A stretch of DNA of 24,281 bases from NCBI RefSeq assembly GCF_019112545.1, contig NW_025064910.1, positions 411,802 to 436,082 on the forward strand. Direction: 5' to 3'. Made by a program: the position numbers and the translations under genes. Shown in pieces: positions 10,613 to 20,431 of this stretch. Every line of letters starts with the position of its first letter. Within the stretch, counting starts at the first letter, position 1. The DNA is from Guyanagaster necrorhizus. Its lineage: Eukaryota; Basidiomycota; Agaricomycetes; Agaricales; Physalacriaceae. The notes below the pieces were generated by a model. The model was given only the letters and a program-made list of their open reading frames with translations, was not told the DNA's origin and ran no database searches.

Positions 10613-10926
10613 AAATTGTGTATAGGATCTGTGGCGTTTATATTTTTCAGTTATTCTTTCTTTTGTTGTCTTTATTATCTGTGTAGTAAACTGCTATACC
10701 ATCTAACCATCAACTGTACTACTTCTCACTTAAATCGTGTCTGGATGATAAGAAAACGTCGTCCAGCTAGCACGTACTGCATTTCCAGTATTCGCCCAAA
10801 CGTCTCCTCGGGCTGAGCAGCGAACAGTGAAGGAATATTTATTGGCTGTAAACAATGGTTAGACCTCGGAATAAATGTACCCGTTACAACCATGATAAAT
10901 GACATAAATTAGATATAAATTTGAAT
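10613..10926. other. Convergent 3' flanks of azgA and REV1
   Basis: No gene is seen. The azgA side is T-rich after the stop (about 10640-10685) and the REV1 side is AT-rich (about 10890-10925), as expected of two facing 3' untranslated regions. Confidence 0.7.
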
Positions 10927-13900
10927 TCACCTCAACGACAACTTCCCACCAAATTTCTTCCGTGCAACAACGTCCATCTCTTCCTTGACATTCCTGAACA
11001 TCTGCCACCACGCTTCTGCAACAGCCCGCCTAGTACGCGTCTCTTCTGAATCGTGCTCATGAGCTTCAAACGTCTCATGTTCAAAATCCCGCCAATTCCT
11101 TCTCAGCAGCACAAGCCACCACTTAACAATTGCGATAGCCTTTTCAACTCCTACTCCCGACGCTGTGTCACAGTCCACACTCCGCACCAAAAACTTGGAG
11201 AAGAACTCCACGTCCTTCTTATTTGGAGGACGTTTGGTGAACCGCGTCACCCAGGCCTCGAGGATGTTCTGTATATCATCTGCCTCTGTGAAACAGAGCT
11301 TCTCACCCTTCTCCTTCCCACGCTGTCTCAAAACAGGCACTTCTGGATACTTTGCCTGCGGCGGAGGTGCACGATAAATCCCGTCGAGCGAGTATAGCCT
11401 CTTACGCGGCCTCAAACTCTTGTGTTCATCAGAAACTTCGGGTATCCCTCCCTCCTGCTTCAACAGCCTCGCCCTCGTCAGTTGCTCTCTCTGCACATTT
11501 TTTGGCAGCGCGAAAAACACCTCTGGATCGATGTCAAAATTCCGCAAGTCATCATCCGTCATGCGAAACCTGGCTGTCGTCCCCATACCCATACGCTTTC
11601 CAAAAAAGCTAGTTCTCTTCTTGTTGGAAGAGTACACCGGGAGATTGCGAGGGGCGAGCTGTTGGGTGATATGCCTAACATTGACATTGGGCCGCTGGGG
11701 GAGAAGCGAGGGCACCGGGATAGTTCTAGCACGAGAACCGAGAAAAGGCACGTACACCGTAGGATATCTACGTGGAGGAAGAGGAGGAGGGACAAATGGA
11801 GACTCGGAACGACGCTTGTATTCCTGGTCCAGCTCTCCTCGGATGTCCTCTGGAAGAGCATCATAAACCGACTGGTCTAATTGGGAGAATGAAGGCAGGT
11901 CCCAGGATGGGACAGAGGCTCTAGTCTCTTGTGGTGGAGGTTCCACCGGGGGCGGCTGTTCGACGGGGCGAGGCGGATCTCTCTTAGAATTACTCTCAAC
12001 TAGGAAAGGTAAGGTCTTTTGACCAGGATTGACGGCAGCATCTTTCGACTCGAGTTTTTGAATCTGAATTCCAATTCCGCGTAGCTCCTTCGGGTCGAAG
12101 TTAAGTGACTTTAGCATTCGCCAGGCGTGATCACCGATGACATTCTCATCATTGGTCGCACGACCGGACGGGTCCGCAAGAGGGCCCTGTTTATTGAAAA
12201 CGTCGCAAGCGCCGTGTCCGAGAAACTGGGGAAATCATCGATAAATACTTTGTGTTCATAAGCAATACGAAGCTTACTTTGGGAGGCTCTACGGGAGCAT
12301 GAGGGTCCCGTTTCATTATTTTGAGGGTCATGGAACGACCCAACATACTGACATCGTTAAGACGCTTCGTTACCTCCACGGCCATCTGGCGGATAAAGGT
12401 TTCTGCCTGTTCATTATTCTCAAATCGGATGCCATAGTTAATCTCGCATGACACCGATTTTCTGGCCTTGTCGGACTCCAATTTCTTGTCATCCACACCC
12501 CGAATGGCATTATAGAGCGTTTCTCCGGTACCTTTTCCTAGCACGTCGCACAATGCAACTTTGCTTTTCGTCACTAATTCACCAAGGGTGCTAACGCCGA
12601 ATTTGTCAACGACTTTTTGCTTCGCTGAAGAACCAAATCCGTGAAGAGAGGATATATCCAGCGAGGCTATGAACTCTGCGACATCATGTTGCAGCAAGTG
12701 GTAAGATCCAGCGGGTTTGGCTCGACGGGTAGCGAGTCGGGCGAGAAGTATGTTGTATGAAATCCCAATACTGATTTCGCATCCCGTAGACTTCTTCACT
12801 TCAGCACGAATAGTCTCCGCAAGCTCCTTCGCCGGGTCAACCACGCCCTTTGCCTTGGCTCTTAAGCGATTAACGATACTCGTCACGTCGATCAAGGCTT
12901 CGTCAACTGATACCGCTTGAAGGTCATCAGCATGAGTCATCAAGACAGTGTAGAAGCGCAAAGAAAATTGCTTGTACCTGCTAAAAGTCAATACAGTGAT
13001 ACCCGCACAGTACACTGATCTTACAATTCGAATTCATAGGGGATTGTGATGATCGTTGGACATAGTTTGCGCGCTTGTTGTAAGCTCATCCCATTCTTGA
13101 TCCCAAAATCTCGTGCTTCATAGCTACAGCTCGCAATTTCGCTGGTGCTAGAACCACCTCCTTGGTCTCCTTGAGAGTGACAAACGACCACAGGCTTCCC
13201 TCGGAGCTGTGAGCGGTTTATCAACCCGGCAGACACAAAGAAGCAGTCAAAATCACAGTGCATGATGACTCGTTCCTCCAGCTCGGCCCTCCCCTTGCCT
13301 TTCTTTGAGGGGGATCTGATAACAAACTCGGCACCCCGCATGCTTACACCACCGGTGGTCTCAGGATCTTCTTCCAAGCCTACTTTTGTTGCGTTGCCAG
13401 ATTCTGCACGTTCTTGAGCCTCCTTTACGAGATTCTTGAGCTCTGCTTTCCAGGTGGATAGGTGATGAAGTCGCGAGTTCTTATAGTATCCTTCAATGAA
13501 ATCCGGTGCAACTGATGTATGCGCATTTCGCCATCCTGGTCGAGCCATGGCACGCTCAGCCAGAGGATTGGATGTATGGGAGGCATAATAGGGAAGGTTG
13601 AGTGTAGACGTGTTTGCTTCAGTTTTAGACAAGGTAGGAAGAGGCCGCGAGACTGTCGGAAGTAGCTGCTGATTTGTCTTTGGCCCTTGTGTGCCATCCA
13701 ATCGCTCAGATGCGGAGAACACGTAATCTTGCCAGGGAAGAAGGATGCCTTGTTCGGCACTTTTCACTATCCAGTTCGGTTGCACAACCTTCATATTCTT
13801 AAACTCGCGAAGCTTGGCAGGAGTAAGGGAACATGTTAAGATGTGCGTACTGAAACAATAGTAAGTTGCAGCGCACAAAATTCGTCCTGTGGACATACAC

Positions 13901-14562
13901 AATAGATTTCTTGTCGAGATATGGCTGGAAAACTCCACCGTGCTTGACAATCAGTTGCCGGAGTTCCTGTACAGATGGCTGCGTCCACCCATTAATCTAG
14001 CTTCTGCTCAGCCGAGGAAAGAGGGAGTATGCTAGCTACTCACGTAAATCGCCAATCCCTTGAAGATGCAACCAACGTTGGATTCAAACTCCGAGTTCTG
14101 GATCTGCAGCTTTGCTCGTTTCCTGTGCATATATTCCCCAAAATCTCCAAAATGTGACGGTCCGTATATTGCGTCGTCATCCTGTCCGGCGCGACGGCGC
14201 TTCGTAGGCAACGTCTTCGCCGAAGATCCATCGCCCTCATCGATGTCGGACAGAGAGCCATCGTCAGATCTGCGCTTCAAACAAGGTTGAGTCAGCGGCG
14301 GAGGTTCGAATGGGTCATCTCCCGAGTCTTTGTGTTGGATCCCCTGCTCGTCGTCTGAAGACGACAAGTATCGTCTCTTTAGGCAAGGCTGGGATAACGG
14401 TAGCGCTCCATAATCATCGTCAGATTCTAGCTCATCGTTGTTTGGTGATTTCCGCTCGATGTCTCCAGGGAGTACTGTTTCTTCTAATGCTTGGAGAAAT
14501 GAAGGGTCATCTTCGGAAAAGTAGTCAGAAGAACAGCTCCCTGAAGAGGCAAGGGGTGCCAT
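10927..14562 (-). CDS. REV1: DNA repair protein Rev1 (Y-family deoxycytidyl transferase)
   Basis: A translesion polymerase that inserts dCMP opposite abasic sites and scaffolds other bypass polymerases. Exons in transcript order: 14562-14044, 13996-13899, 13849-13025, 12977-12278, 12225-10927; 1146 aa. Order of parts: acidic disordered N-terminus with two LxQPCLKRR copies; BRCT domain (about 160-250); the conserved SRLHHLSTWKAEL segment (about 325); the palm/fingers with metal-binding Asp405 (HCDFDCFF) and Asp506-Glu507 (SVDEAL); the little finger in exon 4; two ubiquitin-binding-motif-like helices (DALPEDIRGEL near 835-847 and ALPKNVQRE near 952-960); and the C-terminal four-helix domain (about 1024-1095) that in other species binds polymerase partners. 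All key residues are intact. The acceptor before exon 4 is TAGCAG, so two in-frame isoforms (47- or 44-nt intron) are possible. Confidence 0.96.
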
Positions 14563-14776
14563 GGATCAGCATGAAGGTCGTGGTAAAGTGCATAAGTCAG
14601 GTAACCCTAACCCGAGGCCACACACCACTCACTGTCAACGCGAAGCACGTGGTCGTGTTCTTTTAAGTTCCAATTCCCGCATCATACAGAGCCCAATGTG
14701 GCCCAACTTGCCAAGTATTAGTTCATGAAGTTACATTTTTTTTCTTATACACATATATATACAGGCGTTAATGTGA

Positions 14777-15998
14777 TTATGCGATACCAGCCTCAACGTC
14801 CTTCTTAAACTGTCGCACAATAGGCTCCATACCGCCCTCGTCGACGATGAAGCCGAGACTCAGAGGATACGTGTTATCAAACTTGGCTGGCCAAGAGGAG
14901 ACAATACGTCTGTTAATGGGGTCATCCTTAAACGTAATGAGCTTCAAGGCATCCTTGCCAGCAACCTTCTCCAAAGCCTCTAGTTCCTGTCGCACGGTCG
15001 CTGTGAACCCAGGCAGATAGACCACACGGGTATGTTTCAAGAACTTTTCTGCAGGGACATGCTTTGCCTGGACAAAGTTCTTGATGGTAGTCTCGGGGCT
15101 AGCAAGCCAGGCGGCGAGTTCGAGCTCTGGAGAATCGAAGGAGTTGCCAACAGGGCATATGGCTTCGACCCCTTTCAATGGCTCTCGGATGATCCCTGAG
15201 ATATGATAATAAGCTCTCGCAATTAGCATTGACAACATGTAGATACCTGAAATAAAGGCAGAGGTCGCTGCGGACGGAACACCGGGTCGGACGACAATGG
15301 TAGGAAGACGCATGATGCGGCCGTCAACAAATCCTCGTCTCGAAAACTCGTTGACAAGAAGTTCTGAAGTTAGCTTGCCCATTCCGTAAGCACCTTCCGG
15401 TGTTGCGATGGTATCAGGCGTCACGACATCAGGCTGGTAATTTATTTGAGCAACGGGGGGCTATACCACGATGATCCACATACCAGGGGCCCACCGTAGA
15501 CAGCAAGAGACGAAGTGAAGATGAATTTTATAGGAGCGGACCGGTCGGTCCCGTATTTACGGGCCGCTTGGAGCATCAGTCGTATCGAGTCGATGTTCAC
15601 CTGTCCGTCGTATATCAGTGGAGAGCTCGTGGTCGACACAGAGTGCACGCACCTTCAAACCAAGGTCAAAGTTGTCTTCCGACCCACGGGACATGATGCC
15701 GTGCAGACAGTACACTGTATCCGGAATACCCAACTCTGTCTGGTATAGGTTCTCGATTTCATCAGGGTTCGTCAAATCGGCCTTGATGGTAACGGCTTTA
15801 GCTCCTGCAGGGCCCTTGGGTTCCACGATGTCGGCAAGGATGAAACTGACGTCGGGTGTCTGAGGGTCAGCGATGAGAGCTCCAGAGAGCTAATGATACA
15901 CCACAGTCAGGAGCCTCGACCTGAATATCAATTACTTCACGCACCAAGCCGCCCAGCCAACCGGCTGCTCCTGTTATCAAGACGGTGTTCTTCGACAT
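14777..15998 (-). CDS. NAD-dependent epimerase/dehydrogenase (extended SDR, DenD-like)
   Basis: A Rossmann-fold sugar or sugar-acid oxidoreductase. Exons 15998-15945, 15889-15653, 15600-15484, 15433-15247, 15195-14777 give 337 aa with all introns GT-AG. The N-terminus has the dinucleotide motif TGAAGWLGG (residues 9-17). The catalytic set is Ser127/Ser128 (FTSSLAVYG) and YGMGK with Tyr152 and Lys156. The RLPTIVVRPG stretch and the overall layout resemble D-erythronate dehydrogenase (DenD) and related fungal epimerases, but the substrate is not visible from sequence, so no symbol is given. The reading that ends GIA is uninterrupted and the length is normal. It is the middle of three leftward genes, with 214 bp to the REV1 start downstream; nothing suggests a shared function. 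Confidence 0.9.
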
Positions 15999-16110
15999 GG
16001 TGAGATACAGATGATATTCCGAAGGCCAGAAAAGGTCGCGAAATTCTTCGCAAAGGACCTGGGAATAAGGGGCGGCTGAAATTCCGATTCGAAGACGAGG
16101 TCTGCCAGCC

Positions 16111-16117
16111 CTTTATA
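16111..16117 (-). promoter_or_regulatory. TATA box of the epimerase gene
   Basis: The minus strand reads GTATAAAGGG here, about 113 bases before the epimerase ATG at 15998. This is the best TATA match in that promoter. Confidence 0.4.
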
Positions 16118-16150
16118 CGAAACGCTACACCGAAGCATCGTGCAGAAGAA

Positions 16151-16251
16151 GGATAAAATGCATCCGTGCCGGAATGCGGAGACGCATCTATTCTTCCTGA
16201 TTTTATCCCGATCTGTCCAACATGCCGGCCCAGATTTTGCCGGCACGGATG
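16151..16251. repeat. Nested inverted repeats in the epimerase promoter
   Basis: Perfect 12-base arms CATCCGTGCCGG (16161-16172) and its complement (16240-16251) are 67 bases apart. A second pair, GGATAAAAT (16151-16159) and ATTTTATCC (16200-16208), interleaves with the first. A small ATGCG-GAGA-CGCAT hairpin lies at 16174-16187. They could be factor-binding sites or relics of an element. Confidence 0.6.
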
Positions 16252-16706
16252 AATGGAAAGATATGTTCCCGACGCCCCTATCCATGGGTTCTTATTGGCG
16301 GTCATCTGGTCACGACATCCCTGGCGTGCCACAGCCGAGAGGTTGACTGTTCGTCTTGTTTGTGTTTGAGGACTAGTACTAGTAGTATTTATCGTTATAA
16401 ACCTTGAAGACAGGCACCTTATGTACCCGTAAAGCAGCATTAAATATGGATGACAATATTGAAGCCTGGAAGTCGTTTCCATGCGTGGTCGAAACTGACG
16501 CTGGGAAGCAGCCTCCGTTAGATATTATATGATCTGTGTACCCACCCTGAAGCGATGAGTGCTTTGCTATTGACTCTGTCTTTTATCCGTTCCGTCGCAT
16601 AGATCATTCGGTGCCCAATTTTATCTCTGAAGTCGATATTTATTACCGATGATCAAAGACAATGAGGTAATATTGGTAACAGCGTTTATTAGAGAGTAGG
16701 GTACGT

Positions 16707-18169
16707 TTACTTCTTTAAAGGTGCATTAGGTTTCGACGCTTTTGACTTGGAAGACAAGGCTTTCACGTCACTTCTTTTGGATGCGGCATCTGTAGAGACA
16801 CTGGGCTTAGGCGTAGGATTTCTATCCTTCAGGGAATTTGCCTTTAGCATCGGATTCTCCTTGGACGTGCTACTGCGTTTGACGGCTGCGGTCGTAGAAA
16901 GCTTCCTGGGTTTCGGGAAATTTGTCTTTGGAGCGTCACTGGACTTGACAGCATCATCGGACTTGGATGCGTCGCTGGGAGATACACCACTTGATTTCAT
17001 TGTGTCCTTGGATTCGGACGCGTCACTTTCAGACTGCAGGATTCTACCAAAACCCAGCCCGGCAATATCACCATGCATGATCTCCTCGTCGCCGATGTTC
17101 TCCAATCGAACCAGCTCCCTACGAACATACGTCACCACATCGAGCATAAGTTCGGGATATTTGACGTATTTATCCACCTCGGAGGGTGTATAATCGTGGA
17201 CGCCAGACCCATCATCGCGGTGTGCTTCCTTCTCGAAGTCAATTTTCTCGACATTCTCTACCAAGCCCCCGACGAGATTGACGGTGCGACGGTACGGGGC
17301 TGGAGCATCGGGGTTATTTGGATCGGGAAAAGCGATGCCTGCCGCTCCACGCGCACCAAGCAAGTTCCGCCATACAGCAGCCGCCAACTCCATATCACCC
17401 TTAACTAGGGCATAGTCGAGAGACATCCACATTCCTGTCCATTGTTCCTTGAAGATTTTCATCTGCCGAGATACCAATCGCTCCGGCGCGGCTCTGCGCC
17501 GTATGATCTTGCCATCAGGTCCCGTGGTAGGTGCATTGGGGTTGGTATAGAAAGACGACTCAAATGTGTAGGGCTCTGTAGGTTTCGAAGGAGGTTGAAG
17601 TACGGCACGGATCCGGTCTTCGATGTCAAGGAAGAAGTGGTCGACGAGACCCTGTACATATTCTTTTCCGTGGGGAGATGGCAGGGCGCGGAAACGGACG
17701 GCGAGCATCCAAGTGTGAAGGTTGGCGACAGTGAACCACGACTGGAATGTGGGTGGCAAATCACACTCTAGAAGAAATCAATACATCTGCCAACTAAAAA
17801 AAGTTAAGACATGCCTTGATGCCAGAATCCGATTTCTGCATCTGGCGCAGCCGCACATAGCATCGCATACAACGGAAACGTCCTTCTTCCTGCCAGCTGC
17901 TTCGGAGTCCCATACCCCAGCAGATTGACAAATTTCATGAACCACCAGCGGGCCGTGGGTGAGGACTCGACTTTTCGTGTCAGCCAGCTTTTCTTGTGCT
18001 CCAGATGTATATCACTACATGAAGACACGGGTTTTGGAGGGTTGAATGATGATGACGGCGTTCCTCGCAGTGTTTCCTTCTTTTTGGTTGATAAATAGCG
18101 CGCATTTCGGAAGAGAAGCCGTCTACATGTGCATAAATGTCGAAGATGCTGGTGGTGAAAGTGGTTCAT
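16707..18169 (-). CDS. CBP3: Ubiquinol-cytochrome c chaperone Cbp3
   Basis: A mitochondrial assembly factor that, with Cbp6, binds the ribosome exit and newly made cytochrome b for complex III. Two exons, 18169-17815 and 17767-16707, give 471 aa. The N-terminus is Arg/His-rich with ARYLS near residue 24, a good matrix-targeting signal. The chaperone domain spans about 95-310, with landmarks FWHQECDLPPTFQSWF, EQWTGMWMSLDYALVKGD and AVWRNLLG. The only intron needs a GC donor (AAG|GCATGT, intron 17768-17814): GT alternatives hit stops or break the frame, while the GC splice restores Glu119-Cys120. After about residue 360 there is a 110-residue Ser/Lys/Asp-rich low-complexity tail, which accounts for most of the excess over yeast Cbp3 (about 335 aa). 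Confidence 0.93.
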
Positions 18170-18336
18170 TTTTGAGGAGTGGTGGTAGCGAAGACCAGAC
18201 CACAGCGGTAGTTTAAATGGAAGGGACGAATCTAGTGAATGGCTTCAAACAAACTGGGTAGAAAAAACTGCGAACAGGAATGGAAAGATAGCCACAGTGC
18301 CCTTCTATATATGACGGCCAAAAACAATTTCAATGT

Positions 18337-18415
18337 GGCCTTATGGTCTAGTAGCATGATTCCTCGTTTGGGTTGAACCTCGAGGAGGTCCTGGGTTCAA
18401 TTCCCAGTGAGGCCC
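18337..18415 (+). tRNA. tRNA-Pro (anticodon UGG) with 7-nt intron
   Basis: The cloverleaf closes fully. The acceptor stem is 18337-18343 with 18408-18414, discriminator C at 18415. The anticodon stem is CCTCG (18362-18366) with CGAGG (18381-18385). The T arm is CTGGG-TTCAATT-CCCAG (18391-18407). The anticodon loop has 14 bases, so an intron TTGAACC (18373-18379) after position 37 is needed; what remains is TTTGGGT with anticodon TGG at 18369-18371. The sequence resembles yeast tRNA-Pro(UGG), including the discriminator C. The internal A and B boxes for RNA polymerase III are intact. Confidence 0.95.
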
Positions 18416-18419
18416 TTTT
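18416..18419 (+). terminator. RNA polymerase III terminator
   Basis: TTTT directly follows the discriminator base of the tRNA-Pro gene, the minimal Pol III stop signal. Confidence 0.8.
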
Positions 18420-18848
18420 GGTCGATGTGATATAAAGGTTTGGAATTTGAAAATTCAACAACAAATTCATATATAATTTTGATGTCCTGGACAACCAAAC
18501 CTCCAGGGTGCCTACGAACATGTGTAACTCGGTCCTTGTAGTTTGAATCTTGGCCGTTTTTTGTTGCCGACTTGTCCGAGGGCCAAAGGTGCCTTTAAAT
18601 CCCCCAAACATTACACTGTTTCAGTCTATGTGACCGATACCAACATATTCTCTTTCGTAGTTGGCCAATCTTAGCATCTTCATTGATCTTCATCTCTTTC
18701 CTGTCAGTGCGGCTGGGAACCTATTTGATAGGTGCATAATCAATAGACTCTTTGTGCTAAGCGTCGCTTGTAACGTTGACAAGCACAATATTAATGTCCG
18801 AGTCCATTCTCGAAACATGACAACACGCAGAGAAGCTTGTACATGATA
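18420..18848. other. Intergenic between tRNA-Pro and the HNH gene end
   Basis: No gene is seen. An open minus-strand frame here runs back through the tRNA and is spurious. The right end is the 3' flank of the HNH gene. Confidence 0.65.
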
Positions 18849-20140
18849 TTATATATTGGGTGAGTTTCTGGGTATTCCAGACCTCCATTTCTCCAAGTAC
18901 TGTCTGTGATCCGCCTCCTCCTTGGCACGTCTTTCCTGTGCTGCCTTCGAGTTACCCCAGAAAAATAGCATAACATCATGCTCATCCCAGATGTCCTGAG
19001 CCTCTGATTCTACAGCCGTCGCTGCACTAGTCCCCCCTTCATTCCTTCCTCCTGCCTGCTCCATTCCAGCTCCAGCTCCCTCTCGCTCTTCCTCCCGCCT
19101 CCGCTTCTCACGCTTCTTGATACTGACACTACGAACATGTTTTGCCTTCGATGGCCCCATTGGCGCCGGGGTAGGTACCAATGGGCGGTTAGGCTGGTGA
19201 TATTGGATGAGAACAGCAACGTTCTTGCCCCAATTCTTCACGGCAGCGGCTCCATACCTATAATGTAGCAAGAGTCGGGCAGGCTTTTGTCGACGGTTTG
19301 CAAAAGTGGCATCATTGTTGTCAGGAGTTCGTTCCCGAGCAAATGTGCTTGGAGTAGTAATCCACTGAAGTGTATATCGAGAATTACGCGGGTAACTGAC
19401 ATCGTCTGCTAGCCGACGCTGGTGGCGATCAGGGATATCGGTGGTTTTCAGGATAGGATTTGGAGTCTGATGTGAATGAGAAAAGATAAGAAGGAAAAAG
19501 AAAAGCAGACGAACGACAAGCACGGCAACCTTCTGTTGGTCAAAGAAATGGACATGAATATCAGCAGCGGCATAAAAACCGTTGCGAATATCATTGATGC
19601 TGCGCAATGAACTCAGATCCTCTTCGGTTGGCCGGTTCTCGATGATGAGTTGTATCCACTGTAGGAAAAACCAAATTAAGTGGCATGGAAGGGAACAATG
19701 CGTGGACATGCCTCGTCGCCTCGTGCATAAGGAATAATATGCATCCCAACCCCTTCATCAATGCCGGTCCACACACATCGACCATCGCGTTTTAATACCT
19801 TCTCACGAAAGTTTTCGCGGGTAGCTGTAGTTGCGGAGTACGTATGGGTTCGCTGTTTGATGACCTCGGGGTCAACTGCGTGAGAGAGGATGTTTCCACC
19901 AGGCACATCGTATCGGTAGACTCCCCGATCCACCAGCTCGCCATCCAATTCTACCGCATCCCCAGTCTCATCAACCAGGGTCCCAATAACGCCTAGGACA
20001 CACCAGCCAATATACCGAAGATATTTTAACGGGTATAGACAGACCGTCGTTGCGATTTGCATAGGAACTTCCAAGTAAAACGAATCTTGAGGCAACAAAA
20101 CTAGCTGAACAAAGCCTGGAGGTGGTGCGGGGCGAGGCAT
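18849..20140 (-). CDS. HNH nuclease-domain protein of a basidiomycete family
   Basis: Exons 20140-19712, 19658-19515 and 19466-18849 give 396 aa. An HNH_2-like core is seen at about 108-160: FREKVLKRDGRCVWTG, then GMHIIPYARGDEW, with His134 the likely first metal/catalytic His. The C-terminal half carries the TLQW and HYRYGAAAVKNWGKN block that I know from many expanded basidiomycete HNH proteins, then a Lys/Arg/Glu-rich, probably coiled region. The first splice needs a GC donor (GAG|GCATGT, intron 19659-19711); without it the frame ends just after the HNH motif. Intron 2 (48 nt) is in-frame and could be retained. ATG 20140 is the first in frame; the frame stays open upstream only with non-ATG codons. 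The targets and biological role of this family are not established, and nuclease activity is not proven. Confidence 0.82.
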
Positions 20141-20221
20141 GTGGACGATGGTGGTGGTCGGAACCAAGTCCCACCACGGATCACGATTCACTAAGAGCTA
20201 GTAATACTTTCTCACGCACCG

Positions 20222-20227
20222 TTTATA
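20222..20227 (-). promoter_or_regulatory. TATA box, HNH gene side
   Basis: The minus strand reads CATATAAAC, about 85 bases before the HNH ATG at 20140. It lies in the divergent promoter shared with the gene at 20432. Confidence 0.35.
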
Positions 20228-20381
20228 TGCAGGTTGGCAGGTATCCTATATCACTACACACTAGTTCATGGGCGATACCAGCCGAGAACAATGCAACCAT
20301 AGTCTCAAAAAGGCCACCGCTGCTTTATTGTTCCTGTTCCGATCCGCGCCCCTCTTGATTCCTTTGTTCTGCTTGCTATAA

Positions 20382-20390
20382 TATATAAAA
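20382..20390 (+). promoter_or_regulatory. TATA box of the 20432 gene
   Basis: TATATAAAA lies 42 bases upstream of the ATG at 20432, followed by a pyrimidine-rich leader. This is the strongest TATA box in the window. Confidence 0.55.
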
Positions 20391-20431
20391 CAGACAGGGC
20401 ACCATCCCTTCCCTCCACCAACGCACAAACA

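Larger units (their letters stand above)
15999..16706. other. Intergenic between epimerase start and CBP3 end
   Basis: The left part is the epimerase promoter, with a minus-strand TATA box at 16111-16117. Around 16151-16251 there are nested inverted repeats. The rest is the CBP3 3' flank, with a small ACTAGTACTAGTAGTA run near 16372-16387. No gene is seen. Confidence 0.6.

Noticed and set aside
11420..11880. Long plus-strand ORFs of about 150 codons
   Set aside because: They are antisense to the REV1 C-terminal exon, whose protein is clearly conserved; these are shadows.
14777..15998. Recent bacterial origin of the DenD-like epimerase
   Set aside because: It has four typical short fungal introns, and similar proteins are widespread in fungi; no sign of recent transfer.
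16747..17193. 148-codon plus-strand ORF
   Set aside because: Antisense shadow of the low-complexity CBP3 tail; the repeated Ser/Asp codons keep the other strand open.
18348..18611. 87-codon minus-strand ORF
   Set aside because: It runs antisense through the tRNA-Pro gene.
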